A DNA stretch of 64,000 bases from Dehalococcoidia bacterium (GTDB taxonomy: Bacteria > Chloroflexota > Dehalococcoidia > Tepidiformales > Tepidiformaceae). Of the stretch, positions 17,920 through 25,189 are shown in pieces; the first letter of the stretch is position 1, and each line of letters begins with the position of its first letter. Both the position numbers and the translations under genes were made by a program. The stretch spans positions 96,693 to 160,692 of the forward strand of contig JADLBC010000012.1 in the NCBI GenBank assembly GCA_020847985.1, written 5' to 3'. The notes beneath the pieces were generated by a model. It worked only from the letters and a program-made list of their open reading frames with translations, was not told the DNA's origin and made no database searches.

Positions 17920-18447
17920 CTACGGCTTCGCGGTCGGGCTGGCGGGCGTTACCGTGGGAGGCGTTTCGCTGACTTCAAACAGCTCGACTTCGAAGGCGAG
18001 GTCCGAGTTCGCGGGGATGCCGGGCCGCGTGCCGGTCCCGTAGGCGAGCGCGGCGGGGATGATCATGGTGCGCTTGCCGCCCACTTTCATCGTCGAAAGC
18101 CCTTCGGCGAAGCCTTTGATCACGGAGTTCATCTGCAGCCACTGGCGGGCGCCGCGCCGGTAGGAGCTATCGAACTCCTGGCCAGTGGCGACGAGCGAGC
18201 CGCGATAGTGGACCTGGATGTAGGAGGCCGGGCCCGGTTGCGCGCCGGTGCCGGCGGTGACGTCCTGGTACTTCACGCCGGAGGGCAGGACGGTCGGGTT
18301 GGCGAGGACCACGGGCGTGCCTCCGGGCAGCGGCGTGGGCGTCGGTCCACCGGTTGGCGTGGCCGTGACGGAGCGTTCGGGGATTTTGCAGGACGCCAGT
18401 GCGACGCCCAGGGCGGGGACACCAAGGAGCAGCGTTCGGCGATTCAC
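17920..18447 (-). CDS. FKBP-type peptidyl-prolyl isomerase lipoprotein
   Basis: 175 residues. Signal peptide NRRTLLLGVPALGVALASC ends in a lipobox with Cys ~19; twin Arg may indicate Tat export. A Thr/Pro-rich linker (TATPTGGPTPTPLPGG) leads to one FKBP domain: VHYRGSLVATGQEFDSSYRRG, VIKGFAEGLSTMKVGGKRTMIIPAALAYG and a final DLAFEVELFEV strand. Catalyses cis-trans isomerisation of prolyl bonds outside the membrane. GTG 18447 is used; TATCTT lies 7 nt upstream of it on this strand. Confidence 0.92.
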   Translation of the reverse strand: MNRRTLLLGVPALGVALASCKIPERSVTATPTGGPTPTPLPGGTPVVLANPTVLPSGVKYQDVTAGTGAQPGPASYIQVHYRGSLVATGQEFDSSYRRGARQWLQMNSVIKGFAEGLSTMKVGGKRTMIIPAALAYGTGTRPGIPANSDLAFEVELFEVSETPPTVTPASPTAKP

Positions 18448-18478
18448 GCGATCGAAGATAGCGCCCGGGCCGGTAAGA

Positions 18479-19642
18479 TCACATGCGGGCGAGGCGATTG
18501 GCCGCCTCCGCGAGGGTCTCGGGCGACTTCGAGAACGTGAAGCGCACGAGCTTCGCACCCTTGCCATCGCGGTAGAACGACGAGCCGGGCACGGACGCGA
18601 CGCCGATGTTTTCGATGAGGTGACGGGCGAAGGCGTAGTCATCTCCGGGGAACCCGAGGTGCGAAAAGTCGGCCATGATGTAGTACGCGCCCTGGGGAAG
18701 GTGGCATTCGAAACCGGCCTCGCGAAGAGCGGTGTGCAGCTGGCGGCGCTTGGCGTCGTACATGCCGCGCAGTTCGGGGTAGTAGCCATCGGCCTGCTCC
18801 ATGGCGATGGCGGCGGCCTCCTGCAGCGGCGCGGGCGCGCCCACGGTGAGGAAGTCGTGCACTTTGCGGATGGCGTCGCTGAGCGGCGGCGGCGCGAGCA
18901 CGTAGCCGAGCCGCCAGCCCGTCACGCTGAACGTTTTCGAAAGCCCGGAGATGGTGACCGTGCGGTCGTACATGCCGGGGAGCGTGGCCATGGGCACATG
19001 CTCGTGCTCGTCATAGAGGATGTGCTCTTAGATCTCGTCGGTGATGCAGAGGCAGTCGAACTCCGTGCACAGGGCGGCGATCCGGGCGAGCTCGGCGCGA
19101 GTGAACACCTTGCCGCTGGGGTTGTTCGGGGTGTTCACGATGATGGCGCGGGTGCGCGGGCTGAAGGCGGCGCGAAGGGCTTCGGGGTCGACGGCGAAAT
19201 CGGGCGCGCGCAGTTCGACGAACACGAGCTTCGCGCCAGACATCGCGGCATCGGGAACGTAGTTTTCGTAGAAAGGTTCGAAGACGATGACCTCGTCGCC
19301 TTCCTCCACGAGCGCGAGCATGGTGGCCATCATCGCCTCGGTGGCGCCGCAGGTGACGGTGATTTCGCGTTCGGGGTCGAAATCGAGGCCGTAGAAGCGG
19401 CGCGTCTTGGCGGCGATGGCCTGGCGGAGGCGGGGTGAGCCCCAGGTGATGGCGTACTGGTTGATGTCGCTGGTGATGGCGAAGACGGCGGCTTCCTTGA
19501 TGAAAGCGGGCGCGGGGAAATCGGGGTAGCCCTGGGCCAGGTTCATGGCGCCGTGGAGCATCGCGAGGCGGGTCATTTCGCGGATCACGGATTCGGTGAA
19601 GACGGAGGTGCGGGTGGCGACGCGCGCGGCTGGGGACGGCAT
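18479..19642 (-). pseudogene. Class I/II PLP aminotransferase interrupted by one in-frame TAA
   Basis: Reads as one 387-residue aminotransferase (DapC/KAT-type: MNLAQGYPDFPAP, TCGATEAMMATMLALVEEGDEVIVFEPFY, NTPNNPSGKVFT, SGLSKTFSVTGWRLGY with the PLP lysine). Codon 205 is TAA at 19028-19030. The protein before it ends CITDEI, and EHILYDEHEHVPMA follows in the same frame, so the stop replaces the conserved Tyr of the D-E-I-Y motif, which contacts PLP. One base change from TAC or TAT would explain it. Either a recent nonsense mutation, a sequencing/assembly error, or readthrough. Likely partners were methionine-, kynurenine- or succinyl-DAP-type 2-oxo acids. Confidence 0.88.
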
Positions 19643-19649
19643 GGAGGCG

Positions 19650-19697
19650 ATTGTAGAGGCGGCGCCACAGTCGCGGCGAACCCGGGCGCGCTATAGT
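19650..19697. promoter_or_regulatory. Divergent -10 boxes TACAAT (-) and TATAGT (+), each 7 nt from a start codon
   Basis: On the minus strand TACAAT (19650-19655) is 7 nt before the aminotransferase ATG at 19642. On the plus strand TATAGT (19692-19697) is 7 nt before the J-domain ATG at 19705. Neither gene has a Shine-Dalgarno. Confidence 0.55.
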
Positions 19698-19704
19698 TTG
19701 TGCG

Positions 19705-20556
19705 ATGCAGGCGCCCGGTGACCACTACGCCACGCTCGGGGTGGAGCGGACCGCTTCGGTCGAGGAGATCAAGGCTTCGTACCGGCGGCTTTCGCGCGAG
19801 CTCCACCCGGACCGCAACACGGCGCCGGATGCGAACCGCCGCATGGCCGCGATCAACGATGCCTATGCGGTGCTTTCGGACCCGCACCGGCGGGCGGACC
19901 ATGACCGTCAACTCGCGCGCAGCGGCCCCCGGATCGTGTACCGGCGGGAGAATGCCTGGACGCCGGCGGCGACGGCCACGCCACGGCCCGGGGGCACGCC
20001 CTTCGCGCAGGCCCGGGCCAACGGGCAGGTGCGCGAAACGCCAAGGCAGTATCCGCGGCAGCGCCAGCCGTTCGCGAAGCCCCCGGCCGGCGGGCGCGGC
20101 GGGCTGCAGGCGCCGGGGGCGTTCCCGGAGTATTACGCCTTCCTCGGGGTTGAGTGGGATTGCGACCCGGCGATCGCGCTGGCGGCGGCAAACGTGCTCT
20201 CGGGGGAGTTCGTACGGGCGCACTACAGCCCCGAAGACCATGCCGCGCTCGAACGGCAGCTGCGCGAGGCGACGGAAACGATCGCGAACCCGAGGCTCCG
20301 GGCGATTTACCTCGACGCGCTCGACGGGGTGAAGGCGCCGCCGGCGGGGACGCATCCGCGGTGGCATCGCACGCACTACAGCTTCCTTGGCGTGCGGCCG
20401 AAGGCGGACGCGATGCGCATTGCCGAGCAGGTGACGACGCTGAGCGAGGGGATGAAGGCGGGCACGCCGGAGTACGTGGCGCTGATGGCGGCCTTCCAGG
20501 TGCTGCGCGACCCGGCCCGTCGCGCGGAGTACGACGCCTCCATCGGCGTCGCCTGA
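19705..20556 (+). CDS. J-domain protein with two further J-like repeats
   Basis: 283 residues. A genuine J-domain occupies ~6-70 (HYATLGVERTASVEEIKASYRRLSRELHPDRN, HPD at 34-36, NDAYAVLSDPHRRADHD). After a Pro/Gln-rich linker (~80-140) come two degenerate copies: EYYAFLGVEWDCDPA..ANPRLRAIYLDAL (~142-205) and HYSFLGVRPKADAM..VLRDPARRAEYDASIG (~222-281). Both retain the start and end of a J-domain but lack HPD, so only the first should stimulate DnaK. Possibly a scaffold or specialised co-chaperone. No dnaK is near. Confidence 0.88.
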   Translation: MQAPGDHYATLGVERTASVEEIKASYRRLSRELHPDRNTAPDANRRMAAINDAYAVLSDPHRRADHDRQLARSGPRIVYRRENAWTPAATATPRPGGTPFAQARANGQVRETPRQYPRQRQPFAKPPAGGRGGLQAPGAFPEYYAFLGVEWDCDPAIALAAANVLSGEFVRAHYSPEDHAALERQLREATETIANPRLRAIYLDALDGVKAPPAGTHPRWHRTHYSFLGVRPKADAMRIAEQVTTLSEGMKAGTPEYVALMAAFQVLRDPARRAEYDASIGVA

Positions 20557-20610
20557 CGAACGGGGCATCCGGCGCATCGCCGGGGTTCGGCGATCTGCGA
20601 TGATGGCTCC

Positions 20611-21168
20611 ATGGCCGCATCGCTCGCGGGGAAGCTGCTGGTGGCGACGCCTTCGCTGGTGGACCCCAACTTCGCGCGCACCGTGGTGCTCATCTGCGAG
20701 CACAACGGCGAAGGCGCGCTCGGGGTCGTGCTGAATCGCCCGCTGGAGCACGCGACGATCGGGGAGCATCTGCCGGAGTGGCGTGCGTTCGTGAGCGCGC
20801 CGCCGGTCATTTTCCAGGGCGGGCCGGTGGAGCCAGCGACGGCGCTGGCGCTGGGCGAACTCACGGGCGGGCGCGCGCGCGATGGCTGGTCGCGGGTGAC
20901 CGGGCGGGCGGGGCTGCTGAGCCTTTCGCGCGAACCGGCCGCTTTCGCCGATGACCTGGAGCGAATGCGCGTGTTCAGCGGCTACGCGGGCTGGAGCGCG
21001 GACCAACTCGATGGCGAAGTGACGGCGGAGGCGTGGTTCGTCGTTGAGCCCGAGCCGGGGGACCTGTTCACGAGCGAGCCGGGGACACTCTGGCGGCGGG
21101 TGCTGCGGCGGCAGGCCTCGAAGCTGGCAATTTTCGCTTATTTCCCAACGGATCCTCGTGCGAACTGA
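20611..21168 (+). CDS. YqgE/AlgH family protein
   Basis: 185 residues. GKLLVATPSLVDPNFARTVVLICEHNGEGALGVVLNRP at the start, FQGGPVEP around 70, and VFSGYAGWSADQLDGEV around 125 are the UPF0301 hallmarks; length is normal. In other bacteria it has been tied to regulation of alginate or phosphorylation state, but the molecular role is unknown. Lies 54 nt downstream of the J-domain gene on the same strand. Confidence 0.92.
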   Translation: MAASLAGKLLVATPSLVDPNFARTVVLICEHNGEGALGVVLNRPLEHATIGEHLPEWRAFVSAPPVIFQGGPVEPATALALGELTGGRARDGWSRVTGRAGLLSLSREPAAFADDLERMRVFSGYAGWSADQLDGEVTAEAWFVVEPEPGDLFTSEPGTLWRRVLRRQASKLAIFAYFPTDPRAN

Positions 21169-21204
21169 GGGCGGCCCGCGGCGGGCGACGTATCATCCCG
21201 CGCC

Positions 21205-21291
21205 ATGAGCAAGACAGTGGTTTTCGGCGTCCTCGGCGGGCTGGCGTGGTTCGCCGCGGGCATCTTCGTGGGCTGGGTCATCTGGGCCTGA
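21205..21291 (+). CDS. 28-residue single-span membrane peptide
   Basis: MSKTVVFGVLGGLAWFAAGIF followed by VGWVIWA: one hydrophobic helix with a short charged N-terminus. TATCAT lies 8 nt upstream of the ATG, so it may have its own promoter. It overlaps the 3' end of the convergent sortase gene by 14 bp. Compact, codon use typical of the genome; function unknown. Confidence 0.5.
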   Translation: MSKTVVFGVLGGLAWFAAGIFVGWVIWA

Positions 21292-22000
21292 CGGCGCGCT
21301 CATCGACGCGGTCGGCGAGGACGACGGTGCGTTCGGCGTAGCCGTGGGTGGCGACGGGGCCGCTGCACGTCATGAGGGCGATGCTTTCGCGCCCTTCGCG
21401 ACCGGCGAGGATGGCGCCCATGTCGATGGATTCGAGGGCGTAGTCGACGACCGAAGTGACACGGTAGCGGTGGACGGTGCCATCGGTGAGGGTGACGGCG
21501 ACCTCATCGCCCGGCGCGAGGGAGGAGAGGCGATTGAACACGCCCGGGCGGCCGGCATAGGTGTAGTGGGCGGCGAAGAAGGTGGCGCCGCCTTCGCCCG
21601 GGAGGCTGTTATAGGCGGGGTTCCAGCCGATGGTGCGGGTGTCCTGGGGGATGTCGAGGCGGCCGTGGTTATCGAGGCCGTAGCGCCCGGCCGGGTTGTC
21701 GACACCGATGGCGGGGATAGCGACGCGCGCGATATCGACAGCGCCTGGCGGCGGCGCGGGGATGGGCTTGAACTCCTCGATGCCGTAGAGCTTGTAGCTG
21801 CGTTCGACTTCGGCGATGAAGCGATCATCGACGAGGGCCGGCATGCCGGTGGCGGAATCGCGGCCGATGTAGCGCAGGCGCGAGGCGAGCGCGGGCACGG
21901 AGGAGGGCGCGGCCTCGCCGGCGAACGCGCCGGACGATGCAAGGGCGGCTATCGCGATGGCGAATGCGGCGGTGGCCCGGGCGAACGGAATTCGGCGCAC
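21278..22000 (-). CDS. Class E/F-like sortase
   Basis: 240 residues with an N-terminal signal peptide/anchor (FARATAAFAIAIAALASSGAFA). Sortase beta-barrel catalytic residues are visible: H145 in FFAAHYTYAGRPGVF, C212 in ALMTCSG and R224 in YAERTVVLAD. The order and spacing match class E/F sortases of actinobacteria and Chloroflexota. Sortases join surface proteins to the envelope or pilin subunits; in Chloroflexota their substrates are ill-defined. No LPXTG-like C-terminal sorting signal was seen in the neighbouring genes. Confidence 0.88.
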   Translation of the reverse strand: MRRIPFARATAAFAIAIAALASSGAFAGEAAPSSVPALASRLRYIGRDSATGMPALVDDRFIAEVERSYKLYGIEEFKPIPAPPPGAVDIARVAIPAIGVDNPAGRYGLDNHGRLDIPQDTRTIGWNPAYNSLPGEGGATFFAAHYTYAGRPGVFNRLSSLAPGDEVAVTLTDGTVHRYRVTSVVDYALESIDMGAILAGREGRESIALMTCSGPVATHGYAERTVVLADRVDERAVRPR

Positions 22001-22131
22001 GGCGGCAGTGTACTCCCGGGCGGATCATCGGCAGAGGAGCGGGAAAGCTGATGGAAGCGGGAGAGAAAGGGAGTGCCGGGAGGAGTGCCGCGGGGTGTTG
22101 GAGATCGGCCAAAAGGCGGAGAGATTTCGTA

Positions 22132-22160
22132 TTGACGAGTAACCTTTTCGCCCGTACTGT
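22132..22160 (+). promoter_or_regulatory. Sigma70-type promoter TTGACG-17-TACTGT
   Basis: TTGACG (22132-22137) and TACTGT (22155-22160) are exactly 17 nt apart, the best conventional -35/-10 pair in the window. It drives a short unit ending at the terminator 22290-22326. Confidence 0.65.
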
Positions 22161-22205
22161 CGTTCTCAACCTTGAAGCGCGGGATATCCGCCGGGAGTGA
22201 GCACG

Positions 22206-22262
22206 ATGGCCAAGCACTCGATCGTCCTTTCCGGCGTCCGCGGCGGCGCAAAGAAGCGTTAG
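22206..22262 (+). CDS. 18-residue basic peptide in its own transcription unit
   Basis: MAKHSIVLSGVRGGAKKR, a cationic peptide with GGAKKR at the end, starts 5 nt after a GGGAGTGAG-like ribosome-binding site. It is bracketed by a strong promoter (22132) and a perfect intrinsic terminator (22290), giving a ~160-nt RNA. It could be a genuine small protein, a leader, or an accident of an sRNA gene. Confidence 0.5.
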   Translation: MAKHSIVLSGVRGGAKKR

Positions 22263-22289
22263 CAGACCGCTCCGGGTAATCGGCGTACG

Positions 22290-22326
22290 AAGCGCCGTAC
22301 CGGGAACGGTACGGCGCTTTTCTTTC
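22290..22326 (+). terminator. Intrinsic terminator, 12-bp perfect stem and U-tract
   Basis: AAGCGCCGTACC pairs perfectly with its complement at 22308-22319 around a 6-nt loop (GGGAAC), followed by TTTTCTTT. Ends the short RNA that starts near 22167. Confidence 0.88.
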
Positions 22327-22515
22327 ACCGCCGTCCGGACACCAGAGCAGGCACATTCTCCCCGTCGTACCGGCGCGCCGATTCGCGTCGATGCGGTACG
22401 TACTGTGGGCATCTGTGCGCGCTGAACAGGCGCGCCAGACGGAGCGCTCTTACCGGAGCAGCTCGTTGCCCTGCCGATCACGCTACCAGCAGCAGTTCAA
22501 GGATCAGAAGCAGCC

Positions 22516-22695
22516 ATGGATTCCCATCCGATCATCCGTGTGCGGCAAAACGCCGCCATGGCCGATGCGGGCGTGGCGCTGAAGTACAAACAGCTTCGGC
22601 AAATCTCGCTCGAGATCACGGCCAATCCTTTCGCAATTCCAGCGCCGACCGCGCACGAACAAGCGACGACCCTTCCCCCGTTAACGCAGGAGTAA
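22516..22695 (+). CDS. Small hypothetical protein
   Basis: 59 residues starting MDSHPIIRVRQNAAMADAG and ending PTAHEQATTLPPLTQE. Soluble, one amphipathic helix (VALKYKQLRQISLEI). Base composition is lower in G+C than neighbouring genes. It lies 4 nt before the next small gene and may be co-translated with it. The 250 bp upstream hold no other gene. Confidence 0.5.
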   Translation: MDSHPIIRVRQNAAMADAGVALKYKQLRQISLEITANPFAIPAPTAHEQATTLPPLTQE

Positions 22696-22699
22696 TGCG

Positions 22700-22909
22700 A
22701 TGTCCCCGATGTTTCAGATGAGCCTCGAAGACCTGGCGAAGAGCCGGTCACCGCGCGGGTACTTCCCGGGCGAAGCGGAACCGGATTCGCTGTACCGCCA
22801 GGCCGAGGTGCAGCGGCTGATGAAGCAGCTGCGAGCCGAGCCGGCGCCGGCGAAGGAGCAGGCCCCACGGGGGCTGTTCGGCCGCCTGCGCTTCGCCTTC
22901 GGGCGGTAG
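22700..22909 (+). CDS. Small hypothetical protein with Arg-rich amphipathic end
   Basis: 69 residues: MSPMFQMSLEDLAKSRSPRG, YFPGEAEPDSLYRQAEVQRLMKQLRAEPAPAKEQ and a C-terminal GLFGRLRFAFGR that looks membrane-seeking. CAGGAG lies 7-9 nt before the ATG. No family recognised. Confidence 0.62.
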   Translation: MSPMFQMSLEDLAKSRSPRGYFPGEAEPDSLYRQAEVQRLMKQLRAEPAPAKEQAPRGLFGRLRFAFGR

Positions 22910-22913
22910 GTGG

Positions 22914-23041
22914 AGTTCCCGGTTCCCAGGGGCCACCCCCGGGGCGCGAGCCGCCCCCGGGGGTGGCCCTTCAAGTTCCAAGTACCCGGTTCCCAGTTGC
23001 AAGGGGCTACCCCGGGGGTGCGATGCGCCCCGGGGGTGGCC
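22914..23041. repeat. Tandem GC-rich hairpins with dispersed CCGGGAA-family repeats
   Basis: Contains AGTTCCCGGTTCCCAGG (22914-22930, reverse orientation of the dispersed repeat), a long hairpin at 22931-22968 (GGCCACCCCCGGGG stem), a second partial repeat at 22981-23003, and a second hairpin at 23005-23041 (GGCTACCCCGGGGG stem). Two repeat-plus-hairpin modules in tandem, between the small gene and the fibronectin-III gene. Confidence 0.75.
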
Positions 23042-23053
23042 TCTTTCCTCTTT
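23038..23053 (+). repeat. 16-bp direct repeat, left copy
   Basis: GGCCTCTTTCCTCTTT, identical to 24210-24225. The pair brackets the fibronectin-III gene; polypyrimidine composition means slippage or recombination could also have created it. Confidence 0.8.
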
Positions 23054-23080
23054 GTCCTCCGGTCGAGGAGGTGGCTGGTG

Positions 23081-24157
23081 ATGGGCAGGACAAGACGCTA
23101 CGATACCCAGGTGGAATGGAGGAGCGGACATTTGGCTCGAAACCGCGTTGGCCTCCTTCTCCTCGTAGGTCTCGCCTTCGTTCTCGGGGTGCACGCGAAC
23201 GACGGTGCAATTGCCGCCCCTGTGCTTCCAGCGCCGGTCACCGGGCTCACGGTCGAACCCCTCCCCGACGGAACCATGCGGCTGTCGTGGTCGAGTTCGC
23301 CGACTCCGCCGGTGGCATTCGCCATCTACCGCTGGCGTTGGGGCATCGGCGAACCGCTTGAACTCGCCGGGGTGATCGAAGGCGGGAGAACGGGTTTCAC
23401 CGACAATCAGGGACCAGTATTGGAGTCCTCGACCCTCTACTACTATTGGGTCGTCGCATCGAACGAAGCCGGCGGAACCTGGAGCGTGGCGGTGAGCGCG
23501 GTCACAGCCGGTGGGCCACCCGGCGCACCGCGTGATATCACCGCTGTGTCGGTGGTGCCGGGCGTAATAGACGTGAACTGGACCGACACCGCATCGAATG
23601 AATTGGGAGTCATCCTCTGGAGATTTCCCGGCCCGGGAACCGACCTGAACAGCCATACTACCTTGTGGCTTCCCGCGAACACGACTTCGTACGAGGACCG
23701 TGATCTTGAGGCCGACCGCTACTACCGATACTGGGTCTGGACGTGGGGCTGGAACGGCTACTCAACGAGTCCGTACGTCACCCTGCTCACACCGCGGGGA
23801 TGTGTGCCCGAGCTTCTCACGCCGCAGCCGGGTGACTACCTCGACAATGGACGAAGCGACGGCAATGACTCGGTGGATTGGCACTTCGACTGGACAGATT
23901 GCGCCGGAGCTGAAGCCTACGAGGTCAAACTCGTAGCCCGATTGGTACCTGCGGCGTCCAACACGTTCTTTGGGCCTGTATCAACGCAGAATTCCGAGCT
24001 GGACAACCACTGCGCTGGTTGCGCGTACCCCACCGGGTACCCCGTCGCCAGAATCGAGGTGTACATTCGGGCCAAGGTCGCGGGGAGTTGGGGAGTCTGG
24101 TCACCGCCCATTTCGGTGCGCTTCGAGCCGGTGGACACAGACCCTCCTCAGCCCTGA
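23081..24157 (+). CDS. Secreted fibronectin type III domain protein
   Basis: 358 residues. An N-terminal basic region is followed by a signal peptide (RVGLLLLVGLAFVLGVHANDGAIA). Two FnIII-like domains follow: VTGLTVEPLPDGTMRLSWSS..YYYWVVASNEAG (~52-140) and DITAVSVVPGVIDVNWTDTASNELG..YYRYWVWTWGWNG (~148-225). The remainder (PELLTPQPGDYLDNGRSD..CAGAEAYEVKL..) resembles a third beta-sandwich with CxxxxAYxV. Possibly binds surface polysaccharide or protein. A+T content is clearly higher than in surrounding genes, suggesting later acquisition. Start ATG 23081; GAGGAGG lies ~10 nt upstream. Confidence 0.8.
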   Translation: MGRTRRYDTQVEWRSGHLARNRVGLLLLVGLAFVLGVHANDGAIAAPVLPAPVTGLTVEPLPDGTMRLSWSSSPTPPVAFAIYRWRWGIGEPLELAGVIEGGRTGFTDNQGPVLESSTLYYYWVVASNEAGGTWSVAVSAVTAGGPPGAPRDITAVSVVPGVIDVNWTDTASNELGVILWRFPGPGTDLNSHTTLWLPANTTSYEDRDLEADRYYRYWVWTWGWNGYSTSPYVTLLTPRGCVPELLTPQPGDYLDNGRSDGNDSVDWHFDWTDCAGAEAYEVKLVARLVPAASNTFFGPVSTQNSELDNHCAGCAYPTGYPVARIEVYIRAKVAGSWGVWSPPISVRFEPVDTDPPQP

Positions 24158-24488
24158 GAGGTGCCCAGCCTGTTGTGGGCACGATGCACATTCGCCGCCC
24201 GTTACCGCGGGCCTCTTTCCTCTTTCCTCTTTTCTCGTATCTCTCGGTTTTATCCACCGGGGGGAAACCCGGCTGTTCCTCGTGCGCGATGGTGCCGACA
24301 ACCAGCGCAAATACCTGTTCACCGGGGTGCAACCGTGGCCCGAATGGAAAAAGCCTGCCCATTTCCGACTTCCGCCCGCGCGGGGCGTTGTGCTTCGTGC
24401 TGCGATACGAACGGATCGCTGACGCCGTGTGTCACCGCCTGGCTGGCGGCCGCGACGCTGGACCTGGCGCGCGAGGCAGGGGCGCGGG
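24158..24488. other. Gene-poor 331-bp spacer
   Basis: Holds the right copy of the 16-bp repeat and a polypyrimidine tract (24213-24238). Several open frames cross it, including a Cys-rich one starting at 24344 (MEKACPFPTSARAGRCASCC), but none has a ribosome-binding site or family signal, and that frame runs into the PadR 3' end. I see no supportable gene. Confidence 0.5.
24210..24225 (+). repeat. 16-bp direct repeat, right copy
   Basis: GGCCTCTTTCCTCTTT again, here followed by extra CCTCTTT units; the matching copy is 1172 bp upstream, on the other side of the fibronectin-III gene. Confidence 0.8.
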
Positions 24489-25073
24489 CTACGCCGTCTG
24501 TCCCTTCTCCGTGGCGGAGGGCCGCATAGCGGTTTCGCGTTCGCGCAGCCACTCTTCGGCCATGGCGCACCATGCGAGCAGCGAGCGTTCGACGTGGAGG
24601 CCGGCGTGGATGGTGAGTTGTTCGCCGAACTGGCGTGCATCGAGCGCTTCGGCGCCGCCGGGCGAACCCACACGCGCGGCTTCTTCGAACCTGGCAAGGC
24701 GAAGTTCGTGGTGCGTGCGGTGCAGCGAGAGCGCGCGCCGGGCAGCGGCGGGATCGACCATGCCGTAGCTCCAGACCTTCATCAGGAAGTCATCCTTGGC
24801 GAAGCTGGGCGGCGATTCAGAGAGGACCCACTCGCGGAGGCGGTCGCGGCCGGGCTCGGTGATGGCGTAGAGCCGCTTATCGGGGCGGCTGGCCTGTTCG
24901 ACGACGCGGCTGGTGAGCAACCCCTGTTCTTCGAGGCGCACAAGTTCGGGATAGATCTGCTGGGAACGCGCCTGCCAGAAGAGGCCGGGCGAGCCGGCGA
25001 GGCGCCGCGTGAGTTCGTACCCCGAAAGCTCTTCGACATTGAGCTGGGCGAGGAGCGCGCAACGAAGGCTCAT
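24489..25073 (-). CDS. PadR family transcriptional regulator
   Basis: 194 residues. Winged-helix N-terminus VEELSGYELTRRLAGSPGLFWQARSQQIYPELVRLEEQGLLTSR and KRLYAITEPGRDRLREWV match PadR, followed by the C-terminal helical dimerisation part (about 95-190) of PadR subfamily 2. PadR proteins repress stress or efflux genes. Divergent from the DtxR-like gene with 116 bp between. CAGAAT lies 8 nt upstream of the ATG on this strand. Confidence 0.88.
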   Translation of the reverse strand: MSLRCALLAQLNVEELSGYELTRRLAGSPGLFWQARSQQIYPELVRLEEQGLLTSRVVEQASRPDKRLYAITEPGRDRLREWVLSESPPSFAKDDFLMKVWSYGMVDPAAARRALSLHRTHHELRLARFEEAARVGSPGGAEALDARQFGEQLTIHAGLHVERSLLAWCAMAEEWLRERETAMRPSATEKGQTA

Positions 25074-25164
25074 CTACGAGGATTCTGCCGCGCACCGCTG
25101 GCCATTGGCTACAGCGGAAGCTTGTTTATGGAGATTGCTCGCGAAAATGCGCGCTGGCCCCGAA

Positions 25165-25183
25165 TGCCATCCCATGGCACATT
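25165..25183 (+). promoter_or_regulatory. Inverted repeat TGCCAT-CCC-ATGGCA abutting the DtxR-gene start
   Basis: Perfect 6-bp palindrome arms (25165-25170 and 25174-25179) around CCC; the right arm overlaps CACATT (25178-25183), which sits 6 nt before the ATG at 25190. A plausible operator for auto-regulation by the DtxR-like protein or for PadR. Confidence 0.45.
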
Positions 25184-25189
25184 CTGAAC

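Noticed and set aside
18248..19438. 396-codon plus-strand frame across the aminotransferase
   Set aside because: Shadow of the minus-strand gene; Gly/Glu/Arg-rich and motif-free, while the opposite strand has full aminotransferase motifs.
21344..22051. Plus-strand frame of 235 codons across the sortase
   Set aside because: Antisense of the sortase, whose H145, C212 and R224 are in the other strand.
24158..24488. Cys-rich frame beginning at 24344
   Set aside because: No ribosome-binding site or family pattern and it runs antisense into the PadR 3' end.
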